This document shows positions 25,811 to 36,119 of a stretch of 64,000 nucleotides of DNA, one piece after another. A program made the translations under genes and the position numbers. Every line of letters starts with the position of its first letter. Within the stretch, counting starts at the first letter, position 1. Under the pieces are notes generated by a model. That model was given only the letters and a program-made list of their open reading frames with translations. It did no database searches and had not been told where the DNA came from. This DNA is from Paraburkholderia rhynchosiae (GTDB lineage Bacteria > Pseudomonadota > Gammaproteobacteria > Burkholderiales > Burkholderiaceae). Where the stretch lies: contig NZ_PNXY01000019.1 in NCBI RefSeq assembly GCF_002879865.1, positions 81,029 through 145,028 on the forward strand. Direction: 5' to 3'.

Positions 25811-26211
25811 TCGTCCACCCGGCTGCGGCCCGACTTCGTCTCACTGCGCTTGGACTTGCCCTCCAGCCGCCGCAGATTCGATGCGCGCGTCGGCCGGGTC
25901 GCGACGCGAGGCCTGCGCGTCACGCTCACGCTTTCTATCAGTTCGTCGAGCCGCGCGAGCGCCGCCGCACGGTTCATCTCCTGAGTCCGGTGTTCCTGCG
26001 CCTTGATGACCACGACGCCGTCACGCGTGATCCGGCGATCGGACAGCACGAGTAGCCGCATCTTCAGCACTTCCGGCAACGAAGAAGCCCGCACGTCGAA
26101 GCGCAACTGAATCGCGCTCGAGACTTTGTTGACGTTCTGACCGCCCGCTCCTTGCGCGCGCACTGCGGTCAGTTCGACTTCGTTCAGCGGAATTGGATAG
26201 CGGGATGTCAT
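25807..26211 (-). CDS. arfB: Alternative ribosome-rescue factor ArfB (YaeJ)
   Basis: 134 residues from the ATG at 26211. Peptidyl-tRNA hydrolase that frees stalled ribosomes. GGQ motif in RAQGAGGQNVNKVSSAIQLRFDV near residue 27; the C-terminal tail is basic (RPTRASNLRRLEGKSKRSETKSGRSR), as needed to enter the empty mRNA channel. Length equals E. coli ArfB. Convergent with the EAL gene. Confidence 0.95.
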   Translation of the reverse strand: MTSRYPIPLNEVELTAVRAQGAGGQNVNKVSSAIQLRFDVRASSLPEVLKMRLLVLSDRRITRDGVVVIKAQEHRTQEMNRAAALARLDELIESVSVTRRPRVATRPTRASNLRRLEGKSKRSETKSGRSRVDD

Positions 26212-26420
26212 GACGCGAGCTTGGGCAGGGAGATGCAAGTGTACACAGCGGTGCGGGCGGTTGAGCCGTGGGTTGAGCATGATCGGGCCATGGGATGAGC
26301 CAAGGTTTCACCGTTCGTTCCGCCCTCGGACCGGGCCGCCGTTGAGCCGCCTGCTCCTGCCGCGAAACTTGCCACGCGGGCAAGCACATGACTCCGCGAC
26401 AACGCACTGCCCTCCCACCG

Positions 26421-28811
26421 CTAGCGGCCTCGCGACGCCTCCTCGATTCTGGCGGCGAGACCGGAGTCTCGCTGGGTCGGCGTCGCGATGGCCTGCGCCA
26501 GCACCGCGCGCGCGCCGATCACCTCGACGCGCTCACGCGCACGCGTGATCGCCGTATAAACTAGCTCACGCGACAACACCCTGCTGAACGAGGACGGCAG
26601 CATCAGCACCGCATGCTCGAACTCGGAGCCTTGCGACTTGTGAACGGTCAGTGCGAAAGCGGTGTCATGCGGCGGCAGTGCTGCCGGCGACACGGCCCGC
26701 AAACCGCGGTCGCCAGTCCGAAAGTAGACGCGTAGCGCGCCGCCTGCGCCCGGCAATGCGATTCCGATGTCGCCGTTGAAAAGCCCGAGCGCATAGTCGT
26801 TGCGCGTGACCATCACCGGCCGTCCGGCGAACCACTGCGCACCGACTGCGAGCGTTACGCCGGCCGAGCGCCGCACCTGCGCCGCCATCGACGCGTTCAC
26901 CTGATCGACACCACGCGCGCCCGAGCGCGTTGCGCACAGCACCCGGAAGCGATTCAAGGCATCGAATAGCGGCAACGGGTCCGGCGTGTCGCCGGCGAGT
27001 GCGGCGGCAAGCGACTCGGCGTACGGCGCGAAACCGGCGGCAAGTCGCTCGACGGTGCGCTCGGCCAGCGTCACGTGCGCATCTTCGTGAAGGGCTGCGG
27101 CGTGTTGTGTCGCGTCGGCGAGCAGCACATCGAGTGCCGCGCTTGCCGCGCCGTTGCGGATCGCAAGCGACAAACGGCCGATCGGCGATTCAAGCCCAAA
27201 CCGATAGTTGCGCTCCAGCCAGACGACGCAATCCGCGAGCGGACTTTGCGGCTGCCGCATCGACATGGTTGACGGCGCCCCCACCGCGGACAAATTGGTG
27301 TCGAACGGATCGGCGTCGCGCAGTTCGTCGAAACTGCTGGCCGCCGGTGGCTCGGCGAACAGATCGTCAGGCGGCGCATTGAAAAGCTCGGGCGCGTCAT
27401 CGGCTTGCGGGGACCGGCCAGGCTGTTCGTCGAGATCTTCGGTGACTCGCGGCAATGATTGCGTGAGCCGCGCCTTCTCGATACCCAGCGCACCCGCGAT
27501 TCGCTCGAGCCCTTGCGCCGTGAAAGCGGGCCGCGCGCTCAACTCGGCGAACACGGCGCCGGCCTCCACCGCCGCCAGCTGATCTTTATCGCCGAGCATG
27601 ACGAGACGCGTGTGAGGCGCAATCGCATCGAGCAGATGCGCGGCCATCGCGACGTCGATCATCGATGCCTCGTCGATCACCACGACATCGTAGGGCAGCG
27701 GATTCTCGCGATGATGCCGGAAGCGCCCGCCTGGCCCCGACCCCAGCAGACGATGCAACGTATACGAAGTCTGCGGCAAACGCGCGGCGAGCTCGGGCGG
27801 CAAATCGCTGGCACGCGCGAGCAAGGCTTCCTGCATCCGCTGGGCCGCTTTGCCGGTGGGCGCGGCGAGCGCGATTCGCAGATCGGCGCGCGCATCGAGC
27901 AGGCAGGCGAGCACGCCGACCACCGTGGTGGTCTTGCCTGTGCCCGGACCGCCGCTGACGATGGTGAGCCTTCCCGACAGCGCCATGACGGCGGCCACGC
28001 GCTGCCAGTCGACTTCGTCGTCCTTGGAAGGGCCGAAGTAGCGCAGGAGACGCTGGTGGAGTGTTTGTGTGGCGTTGGCGTTGGCGTTGGCGTTGGCGTT
28101 GGCGTTGGCGTTGGCGTTGGCGTTGGCGTTGGCGTTGGCGTTGGCGTTGGCGTTGGCGTTGGCGTTGGCGTTGGCGTTGGCGTTGGCGTTGGTGTTGGCG
28201 CTGGCGTTGGTGTTGGCGCTGGCGTTGGCCTCGCTATTGCCGGCCGCGCCCTTCTGTGCGCCGGCTTGCCCGCCATCGCTTGCGCCCACCACTTTTCCGC
28301 CACGCTCAGCCGGACGCCCAACCGCACCGACACCCGCAACGCCCCCTGGACCCTTAAACGCACTGGCATCCGTACTCGTCCCCGCACCCGCATGCGCAAC
28401 CAGCGCGCGCGCCAGACGCCGCTCGTAATCGTAGTAACGCGCCAGGTACAGCCGCCCTTGCCCATCGATCACCAGCGGACGCAGCGCCGCTGCGCTTTGC
28501 GCCCCGTCGCTCGCCATGCCGCTTGCAAACAAAGCCGCCCGCACCTCTGCGGTCGACGCCTCGAACCGACGCGCGAGCGCCGCGAGCGGCACGCACACGT
28601 GCCCTTCGCCAGTCGCCCGGCTCGCCGCGAATGCAGCGCGCGCCACCCATTTCACAGCTTCCGTCGATGCCCCGCCGCGGCGCGCCAACTCGCCGATACG
28701 GCGCGCGAAACCTTCCGCGAGCGCGATGCTGAAGTCGGCTGGCGCGGGCAGATTCACGCCGATGTCGTCGAGTTGCAGCGGCGGCGGTGGACCCTGATCG
28801 AACTTGCTCAA
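26421..28811 (-). CDS. recD: Exodeoxyribonuclease V subunit RecD with poly(Ala-Asn) tract
   Basis: 796 residues from a TTG at 28811 whose last two bases belong to the recB stop; GGAGG lies 9 bases upstream. 5'-3' helicase of RecBCD. Helicase motifs: GGPGTGKTTT (near 280), VVIDEASMIDVAMAAHLL, ERNYRFG, and FALTVHKSQGSEFEHAVLMLP. Between the N-terminal domain and the first RecA domain, residues about 195-247 are an almost pure Ala-Asn repeat encoded by a hexanucleotide tract. Another low-complexity stretch (Gly/Pro-rich) precedes it. The repeat keeps frame, so the protein should be made. Confidence 0.95.
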   Translation of the reverse strand: MSKFDQGPPPPLQLDDIGVNLPAPADFSIALAEGFARRIGELARRGGASTEAVKWVARAAFAASRATGEGHVCVPLAALARRFEASTAEVRAALFASGMASDGAQSAAALRPLVIDGQGRLYLARYYDYERRLARALVAHAGAGTSTDASAFKGPGGVAGVGAVGRPAERGGKVVGASDGGQAGAQKGAAGNSEANASANTNASANTNANANANANANANANANANANANANANANANANANANANATQTLHQRLLRYFGPSKDDEVDWQRVAAVMALSGRLTIVSGGPGTGKTTTVVGVLACLLDARADLRIALAAPTGKAAQRMQEALLARASDLPPELAARLPQTSYTLHRLLGSGPGGRFRHHRENPLPYDVVVIDEASMIDVAMAAHLLDAIAPHTRLVMLGDKDQLAAVEAGAVFAELSARPAFTAQGLERIAGALGIEKARLTQSLPRVTEDLDEQPGRSPQADDAPELFNAPPDDLFAEPPAASSFDELRDADPFDTNLSAVGAPSTMSMRQPQSPLADCVVWLERNYRFGLESPIGRLSLAIRNGAASAALDVLLADATQHAAALHEDAHVTLAERTVERLAAGFAPYAESLAAALAGDTPDPLPLFDALNRFRVLCATRSGARGVDQVNASMAAQVRRSAGVTLAVGAQWFAGRPVMVTRNDYALGLFNGDIGIALPGAGGALRVYFRTGDRGLRAVSPAALPPHDTAFALTVHKSQGSEFEHAVLMLPSSFSRVLSRELVYTAITRARERVEVIGARAVLAQAIATPTQRDSGLAARIEEASRGR
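28071..28226. repeat. Hexanucleotide microsatellite inside recD
   Basis: Twenty uninterrupted copies of GGCGTT (28071-28190), then six imperfect copies (GGTGTT, GGCGCT variants) to 28226. On the coding strand it reads AACGCC and gives alternating Asn and Ala. Unit length is a multiple of 3, so copy-number change never breaks the frame. Confidence 0.98.
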
Positions 28812-31800
28812 GCGGCACCTCCGATCATCGCCGCGTCGAGCAACGCCACCAGCTCGAATGCAGGCCGCCTGACATGCACGCCGGCCTGGCCGTCGGCGTC
28901 GCGCCAATGCGGACGCACGCCGCGTACGAACAGATACAGATAGCCGCCAATATGCGTCTCGTACGCATAATCGCGCACCCGGGTCTTCAGATAACGATGC
29001 AGCGCCACGGTATAAAGCAACGCCTGCAGGTGATACGCGTGGCTCGCCATCGCCGTTTCGAGCGGTTCGGCTGCATAGTCAGCCGCGGTGTCGCCGAGAT
29101 GGTTCGACTTCCAGTCCACGATCCAGAACCGTCCGTCGTACTCGACGATCATGTCGATAAATCCTTTCACGAAACCGCGCAACATGCCCGGTTCCAAAGC
29201 GACGTCCGGATAACCGTGCTCGACCAGCAACTCGCGCAGCGCGGCGAAATCGAGCGACGGCGCGGCAAACAGGAATTCGAGCTCGTTCAGACGCCGTTGC
29301 GGATTCAGTTGCGCCAGCGTCATCCCGGGCACGAGTTCGGTGCTGACGACGTCCTCGATCAGCTTGTGCATCATCCCGGGGAGACGGGGGGCGAGTTCCG
29401 GCGACGCCGGCGCCGGCCGCTCGCGCAACGCGCCGCGGATCGCGTCGGGCCATGTGTGCGGCTCGCTGAAGTCCGCAAGTTCGAACATGCGATGCAGACA
29501 CTCGCCGGCGGCCGCTCCGCGTGGGAACGCGAGAATGTCGTCTTCGGCAATGGACGGCGTTTGCGGTGCCGGTGCCGGCCCCGTTGCCGACACGAGCATC
29601 GGCATGGAGACGAGCGCATCGGCGATCTCGTCGTGATCGGGGCGCACTTCTTCCACGGGCGCCTGTGCCTCTTCGGCCTTGCTGCCCGCGACGATCAGAC
29701 CGCTGAAACTCGCCATGCGCCACTGATCGCGCAAAGACCGGCGATGGCTCCGCGCGCGCCTATCCGCGCCGCTTTCCTGCATGCTCTCCAACGGCGTGCG
29801 GCGCTCCACCTTGGGCAGCGCTTGCAACGCTATCGGGCCACCCGCCAACGCCTGCCATCGCGATGACAACGCCTCTTCGTCCGGCGGATTGGCAAGCCAG
29901 TCGTCGAAGCTGTAGCCACTGCCGGCCACCAGCCAGTTCAACACGCTGCGTCGCGATTCCTTCGTCGAACGCGACGACAGATACGTGCCCGCGACGAGAT
30001 AACAGCGGTACACCGAGCGTGTGAGCGCAACATAGACGAGCCGCGCCCGTTCGGCCGCCTGTTCACGCGTCGCGTGACGGGCTGCACGTTCCGCCTCTTC
30101 GTCGTCGCAACCGTAGTGCAGCACTGCGTCGCCAGTTGGATCGTGATACTCGCGCGCGTCCGGCAGGCCTGAAGGCGGCGGTTCGCGCAAGGCGCCGTCG
30201 TTGAGAAACGGACAGAACACGACCGCATATTCGAGTCCTTTCGACTTGTGCACGGTCACGATCTGCACCAGGTTGCGGTCGGACTCGAGCCGCAATTGCG
30301 CCTCCTCGCCGCCGCCCTGGGTGCGTTGTGCGGCGAGCCAGCGCAACGTCGGCGCGATGCCCGGTTGCGTGGCCGCGCGCGCCTGCACGAGTTCGGCAAG
30401 ATGATTGACGTTCGTGAGACGCCGCTCGCCGTCCGGCGCGGCGACCAGCCGTTGGGCGACGCGCAGTTCGCGCATCAGCGTGCGCCACATCACCGCGAAG
30501 CCGCGCTCATGCCAGAGCGTGCGGTAACGCGAAAAACGTTCGACCCAGCCCATTGCGTCCGCCGCGTGCGCGGGATCGTCGGCGACAGCGGGTGCGTCGG
30601 CGACCTGTTCCAGACGCCACAGCGCCGCCGCGTCGAGGCCGAGCCAATCGGTCGCCAGCGCGGCACGCAAGCGGCGCAGATCGCCCGGCGTATCGACGGC
30701 GGCTAGCACACGCTCGATCTGCTCGGCGTCCAGTGTTGCAAACACCGAGGCCTGCGCCAGTTCCACACTGCCGACGCCCCACGCCGCCAGCACGCGTTTG
30801 ATCAGGCTGCCCTGCTTGTGCGTTTGCACGAGCACCGCGATGTTGCCCGGCGCAAGCGGCTCGTTGCCGATCGTCACCGAGCCATGGCGCGCGCCGCGCA
30901 AGAGCCGCACGATCTCGGCGGCGCACGCCTCGCTCGCTTCTCGCTGCGCGTCGCGCCGGGTCAAGGCGGCCTCACCCTGCGGCAATGTCCAGACGCGGAA
31001 ATCGCCGGCGCTTGCGTCGGGGTCCGCGAAAGGCGGCCTGCGCCGCTCGCCCGCGCGCACCGGCTGATAGTCGAGCCCATCGAGGACGAAGGCCTGCGGG
31101 TTCGCTTCGAAAAGCCGGTTGCAAGCTTCGACAATCGGCGCGGTCGAACGCTGATTGACTGCCAGCGTATAGCGCGCGGAAGCCGACGCGCGCGCCGCCA
31201 GATACGTGTGCAGATCCGCCGCGCGAAAACTGTAGATGGCCTGCTTGGGATCGCCGACCAGAAAGAGCGGCCCCGCCGGCGCAAAAATGCGGCTGAAGAT
31301 CGCGAACTGCAACGGATCGGTATCCTGGAACTCGTCGATCAACGCGGCGGGATAACGCGCGCGCAATGCATCCGCAAGCCACGGATGCGCGGCGAGCGCC
31401 CGATACAGGTTCGACAGCAGATCGTCGAACGAGACGACACGGCGCGTGCGCTTGCGCGCCACCAGTTCGGCGGGCGCATAGTCGAGCCAGACCTGCATCA
31501 GCGCGAGCCAGCGTGCGCGTTGCGCCGCCTCCGCCGCGACCACCGCTGCCGCCAACGCTTCCGCATGGTCGAAAAACGCATGCTCGGGCGGTTCGAACTT
31601 GACCTTTGTCGCTTTCTTCAACGCGGATGCCGTCAACTTCAATGCGGCCCGTGGCGGCGGCGCATGGCAATCGCCCTGTGCGAAGTACTCGGTCCACGCG
31701 GCAATCGCAGCGCCTACATGATCGGGTTTGTGCGTGGTCCTACTCAGACGGTCCTGGGCTTGCTCCAACAGGCTGACGATGGCATCGCGCTCCGCATGCC

Positions 31801-32521
31801 ATAGTTCGCACGCGGCGTCGAAACCGGCTCGCGGATCGGCGCTCGCATCGGCGTCGGTCTTGCCCCAACGTAGTTGAGCCAACGGCTTTTTCAGGCGCCT
31901 TGCGAGTTGTTCGTCGAGCGATACGGGGCCGGCACGCTTCGCCACCAGCCAGGCTGCGAACGCGGGATGCGCGTGCGCGACGGGCTCGATCTGCTCGCGC
32001 CAGAAATCGGCGGCCATTTCGAAGCGCAAGGCGGCGTCGTCGGCTTCCATCTCGAAGGCGAACGGCATCGCGGCGGCGAACGGCGCCTCCTGCAACGCAC
32101 GTTGGCAAAACGCGTGGATGGTGTGAATCGCCGCCTGGTCGAACGTGCGCAGCGCACGGCGCACAACCTTCAAGGCGGCTTCGCGGTCGATGCCACGCTC
32201 CGGCGCGAGCGTCGTCTCAAAGAAACGCCGAATGAACGGATCGCCGCCGTCGTCGTCCATTTCGATCGCGCGATGCAGTTCCGCGAGACGCCCGCGAATG
32301 CGCTCGTGCAATTCGGCGGTCGCGGCCTTCGTGAAGGTCACGACGAGAATCTGGTCGGCGTTCAGGTTCTTTTCGAGCAGCAGGCGCACATACAGCGCGC
32401 AGATATTCCACGTCTTGCCCGTGCCCGCCGACGCCTCGATCTGATTGACGCCGTCGAGCGAACAGGCGAACACATCGAGCTCTTCCGCACCGGGCGCATG
32501 ATGATGGAGCGCGCCGCTCAT
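28808..32521 (-). CDS. recB: Exodeoxyribonuclease V subunit RecB
   Basis: 1237 residues from the ATG at 32521, overlapping the recC stop (ATGA). 3'-5' UvrD-type helicase plus nuclease of RecBCD. Walker A ASAGTGKTW near 31, VVTFTKAATAELHERIR, LIDEFQDTDPLQFAIF, VDPKQAIYSFR-like GDPKQAIYSFRAAD, VTVHKSKGLEYAVVF. The C-terminal nuclease shows GFIDMIVEYDGRFWIVDWKSN with the metal-binding Asp and DWK. Length matches the family (about 1180-1230). Confidence 0.97.
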   Translation of the reverse strand: MSGALHHHAPGAEELDVFACSLDGVNQIEASAGTGKTWNICALYVRLLLEKNLNADQILVVTFTKAATAELHERIRGRLAELHRAIEMDDDGGDPFIRRFFETTLAPERGIDREAALKVVRRALRTFDQAAIHTIHAFCQRALQEAPFAAAMPFAFEMEADDAALRFEMAADFWREQIEPVAHAHPAFAAWLVAKRAGPVSLDEQLARRLKKPLAQLRWGKTDADASADPRAGFDAACELWHAERDAIVSLLEQAQDRLSRTTHKPDHVGAAIAAWTEYFAQGDCHAPPPRAALKLTASALKKATKVKFEPPEHAFFDHAEALAAAVVAAEAAQRARWLALMQVWLDYAPAELVARKRTRRVVSFDDLLSNLYRALAAHPWLADALRARYPAALIDEFQDTDPLQFAIFSRIFAPAGPLFLVGDPKQAIYSFRAADLHTYLAARASASARYTLAVNQRSTAPIVEACNRLFEANPQAFVLDGLDYQPVRAGERRRPPFADPDASAGDFRVWTLPQGEAALTRRDAQREASEACAAEIVRLLRGARHGSVTIGNEPLAPGNIAVLVQTHKQGSLIKRVLAAWGVGSVELAQASVFATLDAEQIERVLAAVDTPGDLRRLRAALATDWLGLDAAALWRLEQVADAPAVADDPAHAADAMGWVERFSRYRTLWHERGFAVMWRTLMRELRVAQRLVAAPDGERRLTNVNHLAELVQARAATQPGIAPTLRWLAAQRTQGGGEEAQLRLESDRNLVQIVTVHKSKGLEYAVVFCPFLNDGALREPPPSGLPDAREYHDPTGDAVLHYGCDDEEAERAARHATREQAAERARLVYVALTRSVYRCYLVAGTYLSSRSTKESRRSVLNWLVAGSGYSFDDWLANPPDEEALSSRWQALAGGPIALQALPKVERRTPLESMQESGADRRARSHRRSLRDQWRMASFSGLIVAGSKAEEAQAPVEEVRPDHDEIADALVSMPMLVSATGPAPAPQTPSIAEDDILAFPRGAAAGECLHRMFELADFSEPHTWPDAIRGALRERPAPASPELAPRLPGMMHKLIEDVVSTELVPGMTLAQLNPQRRLNELEFLFAAPSLDFAALRELLVEHGYPDVALEPGMLRGFVKGFIDMIVEYDGRFWIVDWKSNHLGDTAADYAAEPLETAMASHAYHLQALLYTVALHRYLKTRVRDYAYETHIGGYLYLFVRGVRPHWRDADGQAGVHVRRPAFELVALLDAAMIGGAA

Positions 32522-35500
32522 GATGCGCTCCGCAAATGCTGCATCAACGGCTTGAATACGATCGACGCGAGGCTGCCGAACGGTTCGTCGAGCGTAAGCG
32601 GCGTGCCTCGCAGCGCGATGCGCAATGCCGGGTCGTCGGACTCGCTGCGCACGCGGTCGTTGATCCACACCCCTTGTGCCGCCGGATCGCTTTCGCTCAC
32701 TTTGGTCCACGCGCTCTTCGGGAAAAAGCGCAGCGGCAGCCTGCGCCCCGCCTTGAACAGCGCGGCGAGCGGCGCGAGTTCATCGAGGGGCGCCTCGACC
32801 GGCGCGAGTTCGAAGCTTTCGCCGCTGCCGTGCCAGACAGTGCGGCGCGGGCCCTCGGGCCGGGCCGCGCAATAGACCAGATGCGCGAGCCAAGCCGACA
32901 GGTAGTCGCGCGCGGTGGGTTTGGCGTAGCGAAAAATCACTTGTCCTGTTTCAGTCAGCAGGTTCAACGTGCCGTGCATTTGCAGCGGCGTTTCGGCGGC
33001 CTGGCGAAGCTGCGCGTCGTGAGGTCCGAACAACTCGCCGGCAATCTCCGCGCTATCGGGCCAGCGCGGCGCGATGTCGAGCACGAATGGCAAGCGCTCG
33101 ACGCCCGAGGCGACTTCGCGGCGCACCGTGTCGGCAAGCTGGCGTAACGCGCCCAGTTCACGCGCGCGCCACACCGCGCCGGTCGCGCCGCCGGGCAACT
33201 CGGGGCTGGCCTCGGCGACGCGCCGCACGCGGTCGAACATATGCTCGTCGTCTTCCGTATCGGCGTCGAGCAGCACGGGCAAAAGACGCTCGGCCAATGC
33301 ATCACGTCCCGCGTAATCCAGATCGAACGGCTCGGTGTCGAGCAGTTCGCCTTGCGCGTCCGACAACACGATGCCGAGCCGATCGCGCAGCAACGCACGC
33401 GCAGGATGACGCCAGAACCGCACGAATTCGTCGAACGCAACGGGCACCGCGTCTTCCGGCGGCAACGGTTGATCGAAGAACGGCGCGGCGGCTCGCTGCT
33501 GCGGCGCGGCCAGCAATGTGGCGAGTTCGGCGCGATCGGCGTCGTAAGTGAAGAGTTCCGGCTGCGCGGCGAAATACTCGGACGCAAACGCCTGCAACGG
33601 ATGATCGACGATAAACGCACTGCGCGTGCGCTCCACCTCCGCCGGACTCGCGCCTTCGCCCGCCGACACTTGCGCCAGATGGTCGAGCAACTCGTCCACA
33701 AGCGCAGCCGGTGGCAACGGCGCGTTGTCGCGAATGCTGCGCCCGGTATAAGCAATAAAGAGACGGCTGCGCGCGGCCAGCAGCAGATCGAGGAACAGAT
33801 TGCGCTCGTCGTCGCGGCGCTGCCGGTCGCCCGCTTTGCCGAACGCGGCCATCAGATCGAACTCGTCGGCGCGGGCGAGGCTCGGCAACACGCCGTCGTC
33901 CATGCCAAGCAGACAGACAATGCGGTACGGCAGGCCACGCAAGCTCGTCAGCGACGAAAACGTCACGCTGCCCCAAGGCACGCCGCCGCGAGCCGGATCG
34001 TCGAGCGCTTCAGTGAGTGCACCCCGCACGACCGCGGCGGGCATCGCGACCTGGTGCGCGCCGGCCTGCATCGCGTCGCCCATCTTGCCGATCGCGTCGC
34101 GCACGGCGGCGAGCGAGTCCGCAAATTCCACGCCGCCGTCGAAACACTGCGCGAGCGTCTCCAGCAGCAGTTGCGTCCACTCCGAAGATGTCTGTTCGGT
34201 CGCGCAACGCGCCGCGAAGGTATCGATATCGTCGACGAAACGTGACAGGCGGCCGAGCAGTTCCGCGTCCGAGCCGTCGGCGCCCTCGACGGGCAGCCAG
34301 GCGTCCACCGGTTCACCGCCGTCCGGCATCGCATAGCCGAGGTACAACCGGGTCAACGCATCCGCGAATGTGTGACGGGCAATCGGCACGTGTTCACCGG
34401 TGGGCTCGACGGGCGAAAGACCGCGGCGAGCCCCAGCCGCCGCGAGCCATTCCTGCGCGGCTTCGAGCGAACTTGCGTCGATCCCGTAACGCACGGCAAC
34501 CGCGTCGACGCGAAGCCATTCGATCAGATCCGGCGCGCCGACGCTGCGCTCGGGCAAGGCCAGCCAATCGAGCAGCAGCCGCGCGACCGGATTGGCCTGG
34601 GATGGCGGCAAGCCCGTGATCCGATACGGGATGCGGCGCGTATCGCCAACGGGCGTGGTGCCGAACACGGCGTCGATCAATGGCCCGGCCGCCGCGAGGT
34701 CGGACACGGCGACGAGCACATCGGACGGTTGCAGATCGTCGAATTCGTCGAACCAGCCAAGCAGGCGGTCATGCAGCACTTCGAGCTGGCGCGACAAGCT
34801 GTGACACACGTGAACTTCTATGCCGCGCTCGTCCGGCAGCTCCTCGGCTTTCGTTTCCGAACGAAGATCGAGAATACCGTTTTGCACCGCGGCGAGCCAG
34901 GTCGGTTCGGGATTCTCGGTGAAGTCGCCGGTCTCGCCTGAAGCTGCGCTTTCAGTGAGCTCGTGCAGCATATGCAACTGCGCCTGCGTTTGACGGCCCC
35001 ATTCGGCGAGCAGTGGATGGCCCACTTCCTGATAGTCGAGCTGGCCTGCTGCATCGAGCGCCTGGACACGGCCTTCGCTCACCACGTCGAACCAGAACTC
35101 GCGGCACGGGTTCATCACGTAGAGGCGCACGTCGACCCAACGCGACAGCGCGCGCAGCAATGCAACGTGCAACGGCGGCATGGTCGGCAGCGCGAATACG
35201 CTTACCGCTTCGGGCCACCTCGCGTTGGCGATGGCTTCGAGATCGAGTGTGTCGATTTCATCCAGAAAGCGGTATGCGGGCGGCAATGCGGCTGCGGGCG
35301 TTTGTGCATCGCCGGCCAGTTCCGTCAGCACCGCGCGCCACAGTGCGGCCTGCCAGCGTTCGTCCTCGCGCGCCGCCTCGCTAGCGCCGACGAGTCGCGG
35401 CCCTGCGTCGTCCGTGGCGCCGCTCGCGAAAATGGAACCGCCCTTCTGCCATTGCTGCAACCATTCAGGACGATACGTCAGATAGTGGTCGAGTACGGTC

Positions 35501-35895
35501 GCCACGCGGCGCGCCAGTTCATAGCGCATTGACGCATCCGCCGCGTCGAGATACGTACGCAGACGAGGCGACGCATTCCATGGCAGAGCCTCGTGCGCAT
35601 CGCCCAGCAAACGAAAGCAGCGCCACACGAGCCGGTCGGGCGCGAACGGCGAATGCCGCGGCACCTCGATCACACCGCCGATCTGCGCCCATAGCCACTG
35701 CGCGAGATAGCCAAAGTTGACGTTCGCGCAGATGCCCTGGCGCGCGGCGATATCGAGCTCGAGACGGCGCCGCACCGCCGCGCTTGGGACGATCACGGGC
35801 TGCGCGGTCCATGGGTCGGACGGCGCTTGCGCGAGGTCGTCGAGCAGCGCGCCGACAAGCGTTTCATAGCGGTTCGAATAGAAGAGCTGGAGCAT
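32518..35895 (-). CDS. recC: Exodeoxyribonuclease V subunit RecC
   Basis: 1125 residues from the ATG at 35895 (MLQLFYSNRYETL, the usual RecC start). RecC recognises Chi and holds RecB and RecD; like other RecCs it resembles a helicase without functional ATP motifs. Family stretches: DPWTAQPVIVPSAAVRRRLELDIAARQGICANVNFGYLAQWLW split over 35-80, HVCHSLSRQLEVLHDRLL, TFSSLTSLRGLPYRIVCLLGMDDGVLP. First gene of recC-recB-recD, each overlapping the next by a few bases, so expression is coupled. Confidence 0.97.
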   Translation of the reverse strand: MLQLFYSNRYETLVGALLDDLAQAPSDPWTAQPVIVPSAAVRRRLELDIAARQGICANVNFGYLAQWLWAQIGGVIEVPRHSPFAPDRLVWRCFRLLGDAHEALPWNASPRLRTYLDAADASMRYELARRVATVLDHYLTYRPEWLQQWQKGGSIFASGATDDAGPRLVGASEAAREDERWQAALWRAVLTELAGDAQTPAAALPPAYRFLDEIDTLDLEAIANARWPEAVSVFALPTMPPLHVALLRALSRWVDVRLYVMNPCREFWFDVVSEGRVQALDAAGQLDYQEVGHPLLAEWGRQTQAQLHMLHELTESAASGETGDFTENPEPTWLAAVQNGILDLRSETKAEELPDERGIEVHVCHSLSRQLEVLHDRLLGWFDEFDDLQPSDVLVAVSDLAAAGPLIDAVFGTTPVGDTRRIPYRITGLPPSQANPVARLLLDWLALPERSVGAPDLIEWLRVDAVAVRYGIDASSLEAAQEWLAAAGARRGLSPVEPTGEHVPIARHTFADALTRLYLGYAMPDGGEPVDAWLPVEGADGSDAELLGRLSRFVDDIDTFAARCATEQTSSEWTQLLLETLAQCFDGGVEFADSLAAVRDAIGKMGDAMQAGAHQVAMPAAVVRGALTEALDDPARGGVPWGSVTFSSLTSLRGLPYRIVCLLGMDDGVLPSLARADEFDLMAAFGKAGDRQRRDDERNLFLDLLLAARSRLFIAYTGRSIRDNAPLPPAALVDELLDHLAQVSAGEGASPAEVERTRSAFIVDHPLQAFASEYFAAQPELFTYDADRAELATLLAAPQQRAAAPFFDQPLPPEDAVPVAFDEFVRFWRHPARALLRDRLGIVLSDAQGELLDTEPFDLDYAGRDALAERLLPVLLDADTEDDEHMFDRVRRVAEASPELPGGATGAVWRARELGALRQLADTVRREVASGVERLPFVLDIAPRWPDSAEIAGELFGPHDAQLRQAAETPLQMHGTLNLLTETGQVIFRYAKPTARDYLSAWLAHLVYCAARPEGPRRTVWHGSGESFELAPVEAPLDELAPLAALFKAGRRLPLRFFPKSAWTKVSESDPAAQGVWINDRVRSESDDPALRIALRGTPLTLDEPFGSLASIVFKPLMQHLRSAS

Positions 35896-36119
35896 GGATC
35901 CCGGGCCGCGCGGTGTGGCTACGCCGCATTCGCGACAAACGCGCGAGCCGCGGCGGACAGTGAAGCGACAGCATAACAAAGGCGCTCGCCGCGCAGAACC
36001 TGGCCGAACGGACGAGGTCAGATCAGACGCAAAATCAGTTAGACTCGTCGGCAGTCTTGGGGCTGTCCCCGGGCTTGTGCCTTCAACCGCTTTTTGTCAG
36101 TGAATGAAACAGGCAGTCG

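Noticed and set aside
28071..28226. CRISPR-like periodic repeat
   Set aside because: Six-base units without spacers; it is a simple-sequence repeat inside a gene.
27459..28943. 494-residue plus-strand frame with a (Gly-Val)n tract opposite recD
   Set aside because: The Gly-Val run is the antisense reading of the GGCGTT microsatellite; recD motifs are unmistakable on the other strand.
28944..29866. Plus-strand frame opposite recB with His-rich sequence
   Set aside because: Antisense to the RecB nuclease domain; no independent support.
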